The position numbers and the translations under genes are program-made. A stretch of 64,000 nt of DNA, taken from contig BSYQ01000009.1 in NCBI GenBank assembly GCA_030272585.1, positions 4,526,001 to 4,590,000 of the forward strand. Reading direction: 5' to 3'. This stretch comes from Bryopsis sp. KO-2023 (Eukaryota > Chlorophyta > Ulvophyceae > Bryopsidales > Bryopsidaceae). The notes beneath the pieces were generated by a model. That model was not told the origin of the DNA and searched no databases. It saw nothing but the letters and a program-made list of their open reading frames with translations. Position 1 is the stretch's first letter; every line of letters starts with the position of its first letter. This document shows, piece by piece, positions 1-12,072 of the stretch.

Positions 1-207
1 AAAAAATTTGCCCATCCAGGTTTTCCCCCAATACTTCTCAAAACAGATTGATTTTTTCCTTTTCTTTGTGATGGTAGGAAGGAAAATGATCCTTGTTGTT
101 CGCATTAAAAAAACATAAACATCCAATATGCTTTTTACAAAACCATCTTGGCCTCCTAATATCCAAATAGAAAATACCACACAGACGAGATCTCAAAACA
201 ACCCAGT

Positions 208-683
208 TAAATGCTACAAATATGTAGCATCAGTTCCACAGCACAGAGATAACCCCACGTCAGCGACGGCAGCCGTCGACCGGATAAGAAAAATCACCAT
301 TTGTGATCGCAGTATCCACGCAACATACTTCTCATCAAGACTCCGGCCGTAGCATCGTGCGATTTGCTGTTCAGGTATATTTCACGCAAAGGGGGAATCG
401 ATTCTCTCGGCTCACGAACGGATCATACCTGAAATCCGTTGAACAAATCCAAACGCTTGTTTTTGCGGCTTGTTGCGCAATCCCAGGAACAATTCATTGC
501 TCGAACCGTCTCCGGCGGCCGAAAAATAAATTCAAGTTTTTGGTTGCACCACAACGTTGTCTTTCCAAGTATCCAATTGGTTCTTCACCAACAAAGTTAT
601 GAGTCTTGCGTCGTTGGTTAGCTGTTGCTTTTGCCCTGTTTATTGGTATAAGTTCGTTTTCACTGCTTGTCAAGTGTTTGGTG
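208..683 (+). repeat. Outer inverted repeat, left arm
   Basis: This stretch matches, in reverse complement and by eye at roughly nine bases in ten, the block at 58794-59270. Landmarks shared by both arms are the palindromic AAATGCTACAAATATGTAG, a CCGTCGACCGGATAAG block, and the AAGTGTTTGG that leads into the minisatellite. Scattered open stretches in the arm carry different stops in the two copies, so I see no protein under selection. The first 207 bases hold no feature I can name. No target duplication was found at the outer edges. Confidence 0.85.
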
Positions 684-689
684 GTGACG

Positions 690-2080
690 GTGATAAACGT
701 GGGCACGCATAAAGTTTGTTTTGGCAAGAGGTTTTTGGTGTGACGTATATGGTGCTGATGGTCGGTTGTTGCGGTGTCTCGTTAGGAACGAATTGGTTAT
801 TGGCTCGCTGGCTCTGCGGTGTATTTTTATGAAGGTGGGCTGTTGAGTTGATTTTTTGTGTGGTCGATTTGGTGTTTGGATGACTGGGGGAGAGGTGTTT
901 TGTGTTGGAGGTGGGCTGTTTTGGTGATTTTTTGTGTGGTCGATTTGGTGTTTGGATGACTGGGGGAGAGGTGTTTGGTGTTGGAGGTGGGCTGTTGAGG
1001 TGATTTTCTGTGTGGTCGATTTGGGTGTTTGGATGGCTTGGGGAGAGGTGTTTGGTGTTGGAGGTGGGCTGTTTTGGTGATTTTCTGTGTGGTCGATTTG
1101 GGTGTTTGGATGGCTTGGGGAGAGGTGTTTTGTGTTGGAGGTGGGCTGTTGAGGTGATTTTCTGTGTGGTCGATTTGGTGTTTGGATGACTGGGGGAGAG
1201 GTGTTTTGTGTTGGAGGTGGGCTGTTTTGGTGATTTTCTGTGTGGTCGATTTGGGTGTTTGGATGGCTTGGGGAGAGGTGTTTGGTGTTGGAGGTGGGCT
1301 GTTGAGGTGATTTTCTGTGTGGTCGATTTGGTGTTTGGATGACTGGGGGAGAGGTGTTTTGTGTTGGAGGTGGGCTGTTTTGGTGATTTTTTGTGTGGTC
1401 GATTTGGTGTTTGGATGACTGGGGGAGAGGTGTTTGGTGATGGAGGTGGGCTGTTTTGGTGATTTTCTGTGTGGTCGATTTGGGTGTTTGGATGGCTTGG
1501 GGAGAGGTGTTTGGTGATGGAGGTGGGCTGTTTTGGTGATTTTTTGTGTGGTCGATTTGGTGTTTGGATGACTGGGGGAGAGGTGTTTGGTGATGGAGGT
1601 GGGCTGTTTTGGTGATTTTTTGTGTGGTCAATTTGGTGTTTGGATGACTGGGGGAGAGGTGTTTGGTGTTGGAGGTGGGCTGTTTTGGTGATTTTTTGTG
1701 TGGTCGATTTGGTGTTTGGATGACTGGGGGAGAGGTGTTTGGTGTTGGAGGTGGGCTGTTGAGGTGATTTTCTGTGTGGTCGATTTGGTGTTTGGATGAC
1801 TGGGGGAGAGGTGTTTGGTGATGGAGGTGGGCTGTTTTGGTGATTTTTTGTGTGGTCGATTTGGTGTTTGGATGACTGGGGGAGAGGTGTTTGGTGATGG
1901 AGGTGGGCTGTTTTGGTGATTTTCTGTGTGGTCGATTTGGGTGTTTGGATGGCTTGGGGAGAGGTGTTTGGTGATGGAGGTGGGCTGTTTTGGTGATTTT
2001 CTGTGTGGTCGATTTGGGTGTTTGGATGGCTTGGGGAGAGGTGTTTGGTGATGGAGGTGGGCTGTTGAGGTGGTTTTCTG
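690..2080 (-). repeat. 76/77-bp minisatellite, about 16 units
   Basis: About sixteen head-to-tail units share the core GTGGTCGATTTGG and GGGGAGAGGTGTTTGG. Spacing between cores alternates between 76 and 77 bases. Units differ mainly by an extra G after GATTTGG, by GATGACTGG versus GATGGCTTGG, and by TTTTGG versus TTGAGG at the unit end. All three minus frames read as long Pro/His/Thr/Ser-rich ORFs because the unit is not a multiple of three; these are repeat artefacts rather than a protein. The same unit occurs about three times, inverted, at 58530-58800. Confidence 0.92.
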
Positions 2081-2616
2081 GATTGGTTTGGTTTGGAGAT
2101 GGCTGGTGTGTGGTGGATAAGTGTCCAATTTGAACTGCAACATCGAGGTCTTGTTTTATCACACTGCAATGGATTGTTTCGTTTTGTTTTGTTTTTCGAG
2201 GTGTCGCAGTATTGTTGCAACACGTCCAAACAGTTTTTCAATATTTTTGTGTCAAAAAGCCACAAAAGTCGGACAAAAATAACCGAAAGGCCTTGCCTGA
2301 CTCTTTTCTAGCTTATCTGAGTACCTCTCGACCAGATTTTCCTTATCACAGGTGCCTTGCCAAGTAAAATTTTCTTGGGACGAAAAACGCTGATTTGTAA
2401 GTTTATTGTCCCTTCAATTCCCCCTCAAATATTCTTAAGGAGCAGTCTCATCGGCAGTTTTGTGGCTTTACCTTTTTACCAGTGCAAATGCATCAAATCA
2501 TACTACCTCAAAACCTCCTTCGATTTTTCATTTCTCATCAACTGCAGGGACTCTTGCAAGAGTCAATTGATGAAAATGGTTAGATTTCTTGTTGTTCAAA
2601 TCCTTTTTTTTTTCTT

Positions 2617-2647
<31 letters not shown>

Positions 2648-3801
2648 GGTTAAGAGCGTTTTCTTAAAATTTCAAGTGTTGCGGAGGATCAAATCAAGCA
2701 TTGGCATATAGAAAATATCTGTGGGAGACTGCTTTTTTTTCTCTCAAAAAACAATTTTGGAGTACGGAGTGTGTATGTACACATTCGGACACAAGGATTT
2801 TTCCAAACCCACCAAAAATCTATACTAGGTTTCACGATCCACACTTTTTTTATTGGGTGCGCATGAAATACCCTCAGCCCCACTAAGATTCAGGATGAGA
2901 AGATGCTCTCTGTTCATTACTGGACCCGCCTATAGAAAGTTCAATAATGTCTCCCCAGTGTGCAGCCTGGGAACTCATACATATTTTGCTGAAGAATCGA
3001 ACAGAATGAAAAAGCACAATGGGTCGTGGTTTCGGCCAGTCACACTCTGCCACTGGGACGTGAAGAGAAGAACAGAACTTTCTTTTTTTAATGGGTGTCC
3101 TTGGGCTGTGAGGGTTTTTTCCCTTAATTGATGGAAGATGTAAGAAAGAAACATCACAGTTGTCTCCACGGTTTCTTCAAGTTGACCGTGCTTGCAAAGG
3201 CCCCAAAACCCAAAAACGTTCAAATCTTTACCACCGACTTATTTTCGCTGGAACCAGCTAGGAACCCAAAGAAAGTGGTAAATTTTCTGTGGAACATCCC
3301 CCCCCCCCTTTGATTTTATGATTTAGTCACTTACTCAAAATGCAAACATAAAGCATGTGTATACATATGCCATATACATGTTAAATCTACCCCTGCACAC
3401 CCATCAAAGAAAAAAAAAAACAGAAAAAAAAAAAAACAAAATGACAAAAAGAAGCGCAATAATTTTGCTTCAGACTAACCGGTGCCGCATTCCGCAAGCA
3501 GATAATATGCATGAGATACATCCCTTTTTTTAAATTTCAAAAAAAGAGAGAAAAAAAAAAGAAGAAAAAAATAACCCTGCTGTGGTTTTTTTCGAAAGCA
3601 TAGTTGCTTCCCTCTGCTAGAAAAAATACACCAGCTCCGACAAAAAAAACCCGACCCCTGTGGAATTTCCCTATCTTGCATCTTTGAGGGAAACAACAAA
3701 CAAACCCCTCCCCCCCGTTTAACCCTGCAGCTTCAGGTTGTTGACTTGTGTGTGCATGTGTGTGTGTGTGTAATTCTTTCCCCTTCATTTATTTATTTTT
3801 T
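2081..3801. other. Intergenic, no gene seen
   Basis: No exon with sensible splice sites was found on either strand. The stretch is AT-rich and includes a T run followed by more than twenty G at about 2600-2650, a C run near 3300, and a short TG microsatellite near 3750. It is the 3' flank of the membrane-protein gene that ends at 3802. Confidence 0.5.
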
Positions 3802-5220
3802 TCATTCGAACCAAGACGCTTCCTCCACGATGCCAAATGCTCCTATCGTATTGGCGATCGAACCGGTGCCTCTCCACAGAATAGCAAACACGGGCAGTGC
3901 AAACGTGGCGATTATCCACGGGAAAAGCGACATCACTTTCACCAACCCCGTCAGCTCCGCATTGTTGTCCAAGCCATGCTTCCTCAAGAAGTTGATTCTC
4001 ATGCGGAACTCCACATTCCACCAGAGGTAAGAAGCGATACAAACCCCCCAAAACAGATTGGTGAAAACCAGCAGTCTGACGCAAGAACAGGGCCCGATGT
4101 AGTCTCTATCGCCGCTCAGCTGAGATGCTTCCGTCGCATCTTCCGCGTCCCATGCGAATTCCGACACGAAATCGCACCCCGTGAAGATCGCCGCGGTTGC
4201 TTTTTCCATTTTGGGGGCGGCGATGAAACCACAGTAGTGTTTTTTGGTCAAAATCGTGGTGGAAATGGCGGTGAAGAGCTGGAGGGGCAGGTGGTGCGAG
4301 AATTTGAGGGGGAGTCCGAAGGCTAAGGCGAAACGGAGTGGAATTCCGCTGGATGCGAAATGAAAGAGTGCGGGGTACCAAGGGCCGAGGGTTGCTGTGG
4401 GGTGGCGGGCGGCGACATCCAGCCAGTATGGAATGCACCGACCAAAAAAGACACTCATGTAGTACCTGCAAAAAAAAAAAACAAAAAAACATATGTGACA
4501 TATAAAAATTAAAACAAAAAAACTTTTCTCACTTTTGAAAACAGTGTTGGCGTAGCGTTGTGGTTCATTGGAGTCAGGGTTATCAAAAAAAAAATTATTA
4601 ATTTTTTCAAACAGAAAAAAAAAATGGCAGCGCAGCTGAGATTTATGAATTTTTTCTAGTTTCGTAAGAAAATTTTGCCTCACTTTAAATTTAAACCAAA
4701 AAAATCAACAACGCAACATAGGTTTGAACAATGGCAAAATTCAAGCACAAACTGATCACACTTTCTTCTTTGTTTTCTCATGATGTCACACTTTCTCAAT
4801 CCTCTCAATTCTCATGTCAAATACACCGACCTCTCCTCCAATCAAAAAAATTCCACACTAGCAGATCCTTGGAAAAGGAAGAAAAAAAACCTTCCAACCC
4901 CCCCCCCCTCCGAACCGCCAAGCTCACCTGGAAGCGCACACCAAAGTCGTCCGCCAATCCTTGAGAAGCTCTGGACTATGCTTCTCGAAATACTTCCGAC
5001 CCAGAAATTCCAACAGCACGGGAATCGACACGACCAACGTCGCATAGAACGCCTGGGTGTCCACCTCCGCCAGCCAGAGTTTCGTCAAAATCGCAATCCT
5101 CAAAAACACCGTGAAAATCAAAATGAGCTTGTCGACGATGACCCCCCAGTCGTCGAACTCCACCTGGAAACGTTTTTCCAGGCTCTCCTCATGGAACGTC
5201 AACCAGAAGCGGTGCAGCAT
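3802..5220 (-). CDS. Multi-pass membrane protein, unknown function
   Basis: Two exons, 5220-4928 and 4465-3802, join in phase (AG|G gives Arg) across a GT-AG intron to give 318 residues. Hydrophobic segments lie at about residues 28-50 and 57-75 and in the middle of exon 2. Two more come near the C-terminus, one rich in Trp and Tyr and one starting FPWIIATFALPV. A charged N-terminal stretch (HEESLEKRFQVEFDDWG) precedes the first segment, and a short acidic stretch sits before the last pair. I do not recognise the family. The start is the first ATG of the open frame, but an extra 5' exon between 5230 and 5480 cannot be excluded. It is head to head with the beta-helix gene. Confidence 0.65.
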
Positions 5221-5799
5221 CCTCCACGCGTATGGCTATATCAAAAACAGAACTCGAACCGATCGCGAAACTTCAACAAACCATCCCCTCTCTTTTTCGA
5301 GATTCTGCTTTCCCGAAAAACAAGGTTAACCTCTCTCTCTCTCTGTCTGAAGCTGGCGGAACGATCCACAGAAAAATAACCGCGTCCCGAAAATGATTCC
5401 GTACGCGCATGTGATCGATTGCATGGTTCCCCACCAGCCAGCTGTGATTTTCACGACTGGCCCCTTTCCACGTTTGCCCCCACGTTTTTGCTGCGACCTC
5501 GCTGTCCTTCCTCAACTATTTCTTTCCCTCACGCTGCCCTGGCGTGCGTTCTGACCTGAGCTCGCTCGCGGTGGTGAAAACTGCACACCTTTGGCTGTGA
5601 GCGTTACGAATGTAACGCAGTCAATGCGTAATCGAGTTCACCAAACTTCAAAAACGCCCTCCTACTCACTCGTGTGAGTTCACTTTTTGTTCTGCAGGTG
5701 CGATCAATAAGATTCACCGCTGGATACGTTTCGGCACAATTATTTACAAACTGCTGGAAAGAAAAAAAACAACAAGAAACACAGGAAAACGACGAAGAT
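5221..5799. promoter_or_regulatory. Shared divergent promoter region
   Basis: This 579-bp gap separates the starts of two genes transcribed away from each other, so it must contain both promoters. It has a CT/AG-rich run near 5330. I could not identify a TATA box or a named binding site. Part of it may be a 5' exon of the minus-strand gene. Confidence 0.4.
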
Positions 5800-8700
5800 A
5801 TGCTCGTTTATCGAACGCTTCTACTCTCGGCGGTCTTGTTGCAGATTGGACTCGCCGCCGATGCTCGTAAGCGAAGAATAAGAAATAGGCTCGGATGACG
5901 TCTTGAGTGTTGTTTTTCCCCACGCTCTGTCTTGAAACGGATCCCTCGTTTTTCTTTTGGGGGGGGGGAGAAAGAAAAAAACACCGTAACCGGTGGTTGA
6001 TTTTTTAACTTGCGTTTGGGGTCAAAGTTCCCTGTGCGACGTGGGGGGAAGGTGTGTGTCGACAGTCAGCACACCACCAGTACTTTTTATCAACTTCCGT
6101 TTTCGTCGCACTGTGAATTCTGTGTGAAAGTCGTCCAGCATGACGTGAAATTATTTGCGTTAATTTCTCGACAATGAAATATCTTCAGTGCGCCATATTA
6201 TTACTCCAGTTCTTTTTTTTTAGGATAAGAAAACCGGACATAACTTTTTTCTATCTGTTTTCAAACTTCACCCATCTTTTTCGGGGTAAAAAAAACTGAA
6301 CCAAATAGGAAAAACAAACTGCTGCAGCTTAATATTTTTTTTTAATGTACCTGAGGAGCATTTTTTTTCCTTTTTTTGGTGCAGACCGAGGGAATTTTTT
6401 GGTGCTGACCAAAGATGCTGTCGACGTCACGTCGGTCGATTCTAAATTAAGAATCAAGAATGGTCAGACCGTGCTGCTCTCTGCCCAAGAAATCATCTTG
6501 GAAGAAACGTGGGAATTGAATTCTGCGAAAAACATTACTATACAAGGGAACGCAAAAGAAAGGAAAACCATCATTGTGTGTCCCGACTCGGGAAGTGCTA
6601 TTGCCATTGGGTGAGTTTCTTTATTTTTCTTTATTTTTCTTTATTTCTTTATTTTTTTTTTTGGGGGGGGGGAGGAGAGGGGTGCATTCCACTGGAATCT
6701 TTTGTGAAAAGCATCCACATATATGTATATGTATATAGATTTTTATTCAGGAAAAGGGAAATCGAAAAAATAGAGTTTTTTTTCATGTGTGGGAGAATAG
6801 TTTTATGGGGAGCTGCTGGTGCTACCAAAGAAGCACTTTCAAATTTTTTTGATAAAATGATGGTTCTGCAAGCGTCACGTTTTCAGCGTAAAGAAAACCA
6901 GGTCGATAAAAGTAGTGGGCAAAACAATCCATCGAAACAGGCTTTCATCAACATCATATGGACATCAACTAAAACGGGGGCAAAATAAGAAACCAAAATT
7001 AAAGGGTGGGAAGAAAGAGTGGATGAATATCAACAAAACATAAGAAACCTCACGGTCCATTTTTATTATTTTTATTTTTATTTATTTAAATTTGTTGACC
7101 ATGTGCGTATGGGGGGACCTCGATCCTCAGTGTAACAGGGATCACAATCCGTAACGTCATTTTCACAAACTGCACCTCATCGGCGGTCCACCTGCTGGAC
7201 TTGAGGGACGCCGACGACCCCATCCATGCAGACTTTGACGACGTTGATTTCCTCGGCAATGACGTCTCGCACGACCACAACCAAAAGGGAGCCGCCATTT
7301 CCATCGGATCGAGATGCACCGCCAACGTGGCTGCCTCCACCTTCTTCCAGAACAGAGCCCACATGGGGGGTGCAATTTTCGTCGGACGGGAAGCCAATCT
7401 CAACATCAAGAATTCCTTTTTCAAGCATAACGTGGCGATGACGAACGGAGGGGGGGCGATTTTTGCGTACGGGTCGGTGATGGTGGAGGATTGCCACTTT
7501 TTGGGGTGCGAGAGTCTGGGCATGTTCGATGGAAATGAGCCGACGACGCAGTTGGGGAGGCCGCTGGAGGCGCTGGCATCGCATGTCTTCCCCACACCGG
7601 GTTCAGGAGGAGGTGCCATAATGCTGGTCGATGCCCCGGAAGCTCAGATCATTGAATCGTTGTTTGATGGAAATATGGGGGCTTCTGGAGGAGCCATCTG
7701 CTCTCGATACAGGCCGAGGAGACAATCTTCTGTGCCAAAAAAGGTGCCCATCGTATTGTCGAAGTCGTTACATCAGCATCCTTGCTTGGTTGGTTTTTTT
7801 CGACATTTTTGAATTCTCGCATCAAGAAAGAAGGCTTTTTCTCGATGTGCATGCATGCATTTGCATATATGAGCCATGCATGCATTTGCATATTTTGATC
7901 ATGCATGCATCTGCATGTTTTAGCCATGCATCCATCTGTTTTATCTTTCAAATATATTTGGCTGCATGAACCATCCAGTCAGTCCACAATGCAAAGGATT
8001 GATCTGGGCCGATTCATCCCCTGAATGTTGATATTATCCAGCCTTGTTGATTTTCAATCTAACAGATGCTGTGGGAAATGCCCCCAGGTTTTCAACATCC
8101 AAAAATGCGTTTTCAAAGACAACAAGGCGATCTCCTCCGGGGCCACCATGTTTTTCAATCGGGACATTTTCCAGGGGGGTGCCGTTTACTTTTCGGCAGC
8201 CCAAGACGGAGTGCGGCCTTCCATCGAAGCCTGCCAGTTCACTGACAATCACGCCAGGTTTGGAGGGGCTCTCCACATACTCACCACAGAAAACACCCTG
8301 TTCAAGCTCCACGGATCCCACTTCAAATCCAACTCTGCTGAGGTGGCTGGGGGGGCCGTTTTGCTGAGAAACACTGGGAATGTGGATTGGGCTGCCAACA
8401 GTGTGGTCGAGAATCATGCTCGTGTGGGGGGAGGCCTGTTTTCGACGAACAATGCTTTTCTTACCATCACGGGGGTGCCGAGGAAAAGGGACGGGGAACC
8501 CTTGACCGAGTCGTTTTCGATTTTCAAGGAGAACTCTGCAGAAATTGGCGGTGGAATGGCATGCGTTGCTTGCGGTATGTCTAAACCTTGCTTTGATATG
8601 AACTTAAAGAAAGACAAAAAAAGTGGGGGAGGGAGGGAGGGGTTGCTGTAATGAAACGAAAAATGCTTTACACGATAGATTTGCATTTGGGTGTTCATTT

Positions 8701-10742
8701 CACGTTTTTCTCCTGAGAATTTATGATTGATTGGTGCCTTTATTGAATTAAAAAAAAATAAGAAAAACTTTCCTGAAGGCTGCAAACCTCAATTATCCCA
8801 ATCCACTGTGCAAACGACCAATTAAATTTGCACAGTGTATTTTTGGAAATTAAGTTTCGTTTATTTTTTTGCATAATACCTTCGCTGAGCAATATGCGTC
8901 TCTTTCTTTTTTTTCCTCAACATATTCTCATTTGGTTTTCAATTTTTTTTTTTCACACCCAGGGGCAACTACCATGCAAGATCCGATTTTCATCGACAAT
9001 CGAGCCACCCGCCATGGAGGGGGTTTGAGCGTGGAGGACGCAGTCAGCGATTTTTTCATACAGCAAGTGCAAGCCAGAGGGAACAAAGCATTGAAGGGGG
9101 GTGGAATATATGTGGATTCTGCCGCCGGGTTCAGGATTTCTGCGGTGCCCAAGACCAAGAGCGTATTTGAGAAAAACGTTGCGGTGGAAGGGGGCGGACT
9201 CCACATTTCCCAAGCGCACCGTCAGACGAATATGCTTCAGGTATTGTGGATGTGTGTTTTGGATTGATTGTGTCAAATTTTTTTATTTATTTTTATGTTT
9301 TTTCTGTTTTGAAAATGCCATTATCAGTGTTTCTAGTGTACCAGCCCCTCCCTCCCCCCTTTTTCCAAAGTATATATTTTTTGAAAAAAAAGGGGGGGGG
9401 GGGGGGGGTATTAAGGCGAGTGTCTTTTATAAGGAAAGCCTCCGCATCAAGAGATCGATTAAAACAAAAAACGAAAAAGGATAAAAATATTGACTGGAGA
9501 CTGTGCTTCGGTTGGCATTCTTCATTAGGTTAGGGAGGTCCAGTTTCTGGAAAACAGTGCGGTCTCCGTTTCCGAAATGGTCGAAGAATTGTCGGATGTG
9601 GCGGCTGGCGAAAGTCTGGGGGGCAAAGGTTTTGAATATGCAGAGGGTCAGACATGGGGCTGCAAGCAGGGGGGAGGGGGGATGTGTCTTATCGTTAATG
9701 ATCTTCCCCAGCCGTCTTCAGCAGATGTGTTGCTTTCGGAGTTGAAATTTGAGCGTAACATAGCCCCTGTTGCAGGTACGAGAATTGCTGGGGTGTTTCC
9801 AGAATAGACAGAAAAAAAAAGGAAGAAAAAAAAAAGATCAGCTTTTTTGGAGCAATTGTATCTTCTTTTTTTTTTTTGAGGTGTGAAAAAAACATCAGCT
9901 TTTGGGGAAATGGTGGCGCTGTTTTTTTTTCTAAAAAAGAGGGGTGGGCGAAAAAAAATAAACCTGGCAGATCTGCCAAAGAATTTAGTGAAATGTTTTA
10001 TACGGATATTCACAATAGCTATAGATTACTGAATAAAGAAGAATCAACATGACATGAAATTAGGCAAATAAAAACTACATAAACGCCCCAAGAGTGGGTG
10101 CATGCATGCATTGCATACGTCTACGCAGATATTTTGTCAATTCGAAAAACTTCATGCTGTTTCTTTAAATGGGAAGCTTCCATGCCCCTTCCAGGTGGTT
10201 TGTTCATTGCTATATCTGGCGACAAATGGAGGATCCAATCCTGCCCTTTCAACCCAGAATTGGGTGCTGGGCCATGTCGAGGCATTCGCATCGTGGGGGC
10301 TGATTTCGTCGACAACTTTGCCACGATTCGAGATCCTGCATTGTCTGTGTCAGACGAAAGCGTGGTGTTCGTAACCTGCCAAACCTTTTTCGAGGCGGTG
10401 GAGCGGCCGAAAACCCTGCAGGATGTTCTGACTCTGGAACCCGGGGCCAGCAAGGAGGCCAGACAGTGCATTACGCTCGAAGGAAACGAACTGGGGGTGA
10501 GAAGGATGAGAATTGCCACATTCTAGTCGTTCCTGGTCGATTTTGTTTTAAATAGATTATTATTATTTTTTATTATTTTTTATTTATTTTGGGCTTCTTG
10601 GGTGATTTTGGCATGTGTATATCAGATGGGTCAAAACGCAGCTCCTGTGGCGAGGTTGGGTTTTCATAGGGACGATTTTATGCACCACAGATCTTCTGTA
10701 GATGACCAATCCTGTCTGACTGTTGTGCTGCACTGTCGCTAG
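5800..10742 (+). CDS. Secreted beta-helix (PMP-repeat-like) protein
   Basis: Eight exons give 781 residues: 5800-5866, 6385-6610, 7131-7752, 8088-8574, 8963-9240, 9529-9775, 10195-10496 and 10626-10742. Phases match throughout; the end of exon 3 and start of exon 4 are the least certain. Exon 1 encodes a signal peptide (MLVYRTLLLSAVLLQIGLA). The body repeats short strands in which Gly-Gly-Ala/Gly-Ile or Gly-Gly-Gly-Leu alternates with F-x-x-N or C-x-F-x-x-N, for example FFQNRAHMGGAIFV and FKENSAEIGGG. This is the pattern of right-handed parallel beta-helices and of chlamydial polymorphic membrane protein repeats, which are common in algal surface proteins. No membrane anchor is visible, so secretion or a wall location is likely. 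Specific ligands or enzyme activity cannot be inferred. Confidence 0.85.
7850..7945 (+). repeat. 25-bp tandem repeat in an intron
   Basis: Three and a half units built on CATGCATGCAT followed by TTGCAT lie inside the intron between exons 3 and 4 of the beta-helix gene. The units contain overlapping self-complementary GCATGC motifs. Confidence 0.8.
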
Positions 10743-12072
10743 ATCGAGGTTGAAATGCTTTGACAGACCAATTTACTGAATGGAGGTTTTACTGTGATAT
10801 GCAGGGTCGGTAATGATATTTAGCAAATATCATTACTTGTGCTGCTGAGCGGTGGATATTGTTCAGAATTTGATCGAGAAGAATAAGATTCTTTTTCCAC
10901 CAAGGCATTTGATTCCAAACCGACCCTCCTCCTCTCTTTTTGTTTGGGTTTCCGTTTTTGGGTTGTGTGTTTTCTCAATGATTTGAAGGGTAGTGATTAT
11001 GTTAATTTTTCTTTAAAGGAGCGTTGAAATCGAATTGTAATATGTATGGAGCGTGGGTGCATTGAGTAGAGATCAGTGTTTGATTTAAAAAAAAAGAAAA
11101 AGAATTTTAAGTACTGGATTTTCTTTGATGCGAAGTAATGATCAGATAGAGCAGGCTTTTTCTCTGAACCAAACAAAAAATAGAGTGCTGCTGTTGTTTT
11201 ATTATTGAAGGGGGCGATGGTTTCTCTTTCGACATGGCTTTCCACTGCCAAGGTGTAAGTCATTTGTATTTGTATTTTTTTTTGGGGGGGGGAGAGCTAT
11301 ATGGACCCTCTTTCGACCAGGCCTGTGCAACAAGATGATAATAAATCGCCTTCGGTTCAAACCCCAAGAATGCTCCTGACTGAGAAAATAGCTGAAAAGT
11401 CCACCACCAACTCTCAAAAGAGAACGCATCGCATCGCATCTCAAACTCGGCGATTTTTTTTTTTATTATTTTTTTTAGATTTTTTGATTCATTTTTTTCT
11501 ACCCGTTCATCAATTTTCCTTTGGAGAAAATTTCTTTCCAATTTTTTGGTTTAGACACGCTTTTTAGGAAGATGTTTCCGAATGTTTCACAGGCTGGAAG
11601 ACCATTTCTATTTGTTTTATCAATTTGTTTTATTCTGCATAGGGGAAATTCACAGCCAGAGGAAGCAGCAAAGTCAAAAAACGATTCTTCAGATTCACAC
11701 AGTGTGTTCGGATGTTTTTCCTTGCAAAAAATTTAGACCCTTTTTTTCCTCTTTCGAAAGGGAAATGAACTGGCGAGTGTTGGGCCAAAATAACCAAGAA
11801 TAAATGAAGCATCCAGACAACTTTTTCCCATTTCCAAACACTGGATTAACAAAGTGCCAGGCGGATGCTTTATTGAAGTGAGGATAATACAAAGCCTATC
11901 CCTCCACTAATCAAAGGATTCCATGAATAAATTGCCGTCTGTGGATGCACTCTTGCATAAAAATATAGATCGGTTAGGCAAGATTAACAAATCTTACATT
12001 ATGACATTATAATGATTCTTTTAAGATATCAAATAACCGTACCTTCACAAAGAAAAGGTTGGAAAAAAAATG
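10743..12072. other. Intergenic, no gene seen
   Basis: The stretch runs from the beta-helix stop codon to the start of the inverted duplication. ORFs here are short, rich in Phe/Lys from homopolymers, and lack splice support. T- and G-runs occur near 11275-11292 and 11455-11480. Confidence 0.5.

Noticed and set aside
660-2265. Long minus-strand ORFs rich in Pro, His, Thr and Ser, 500 codons or more
   Set aside because: They are translations of a 76/77-bp minisatellite in several frames. The unit is not a multiple of three, so no protein repeat is kept.
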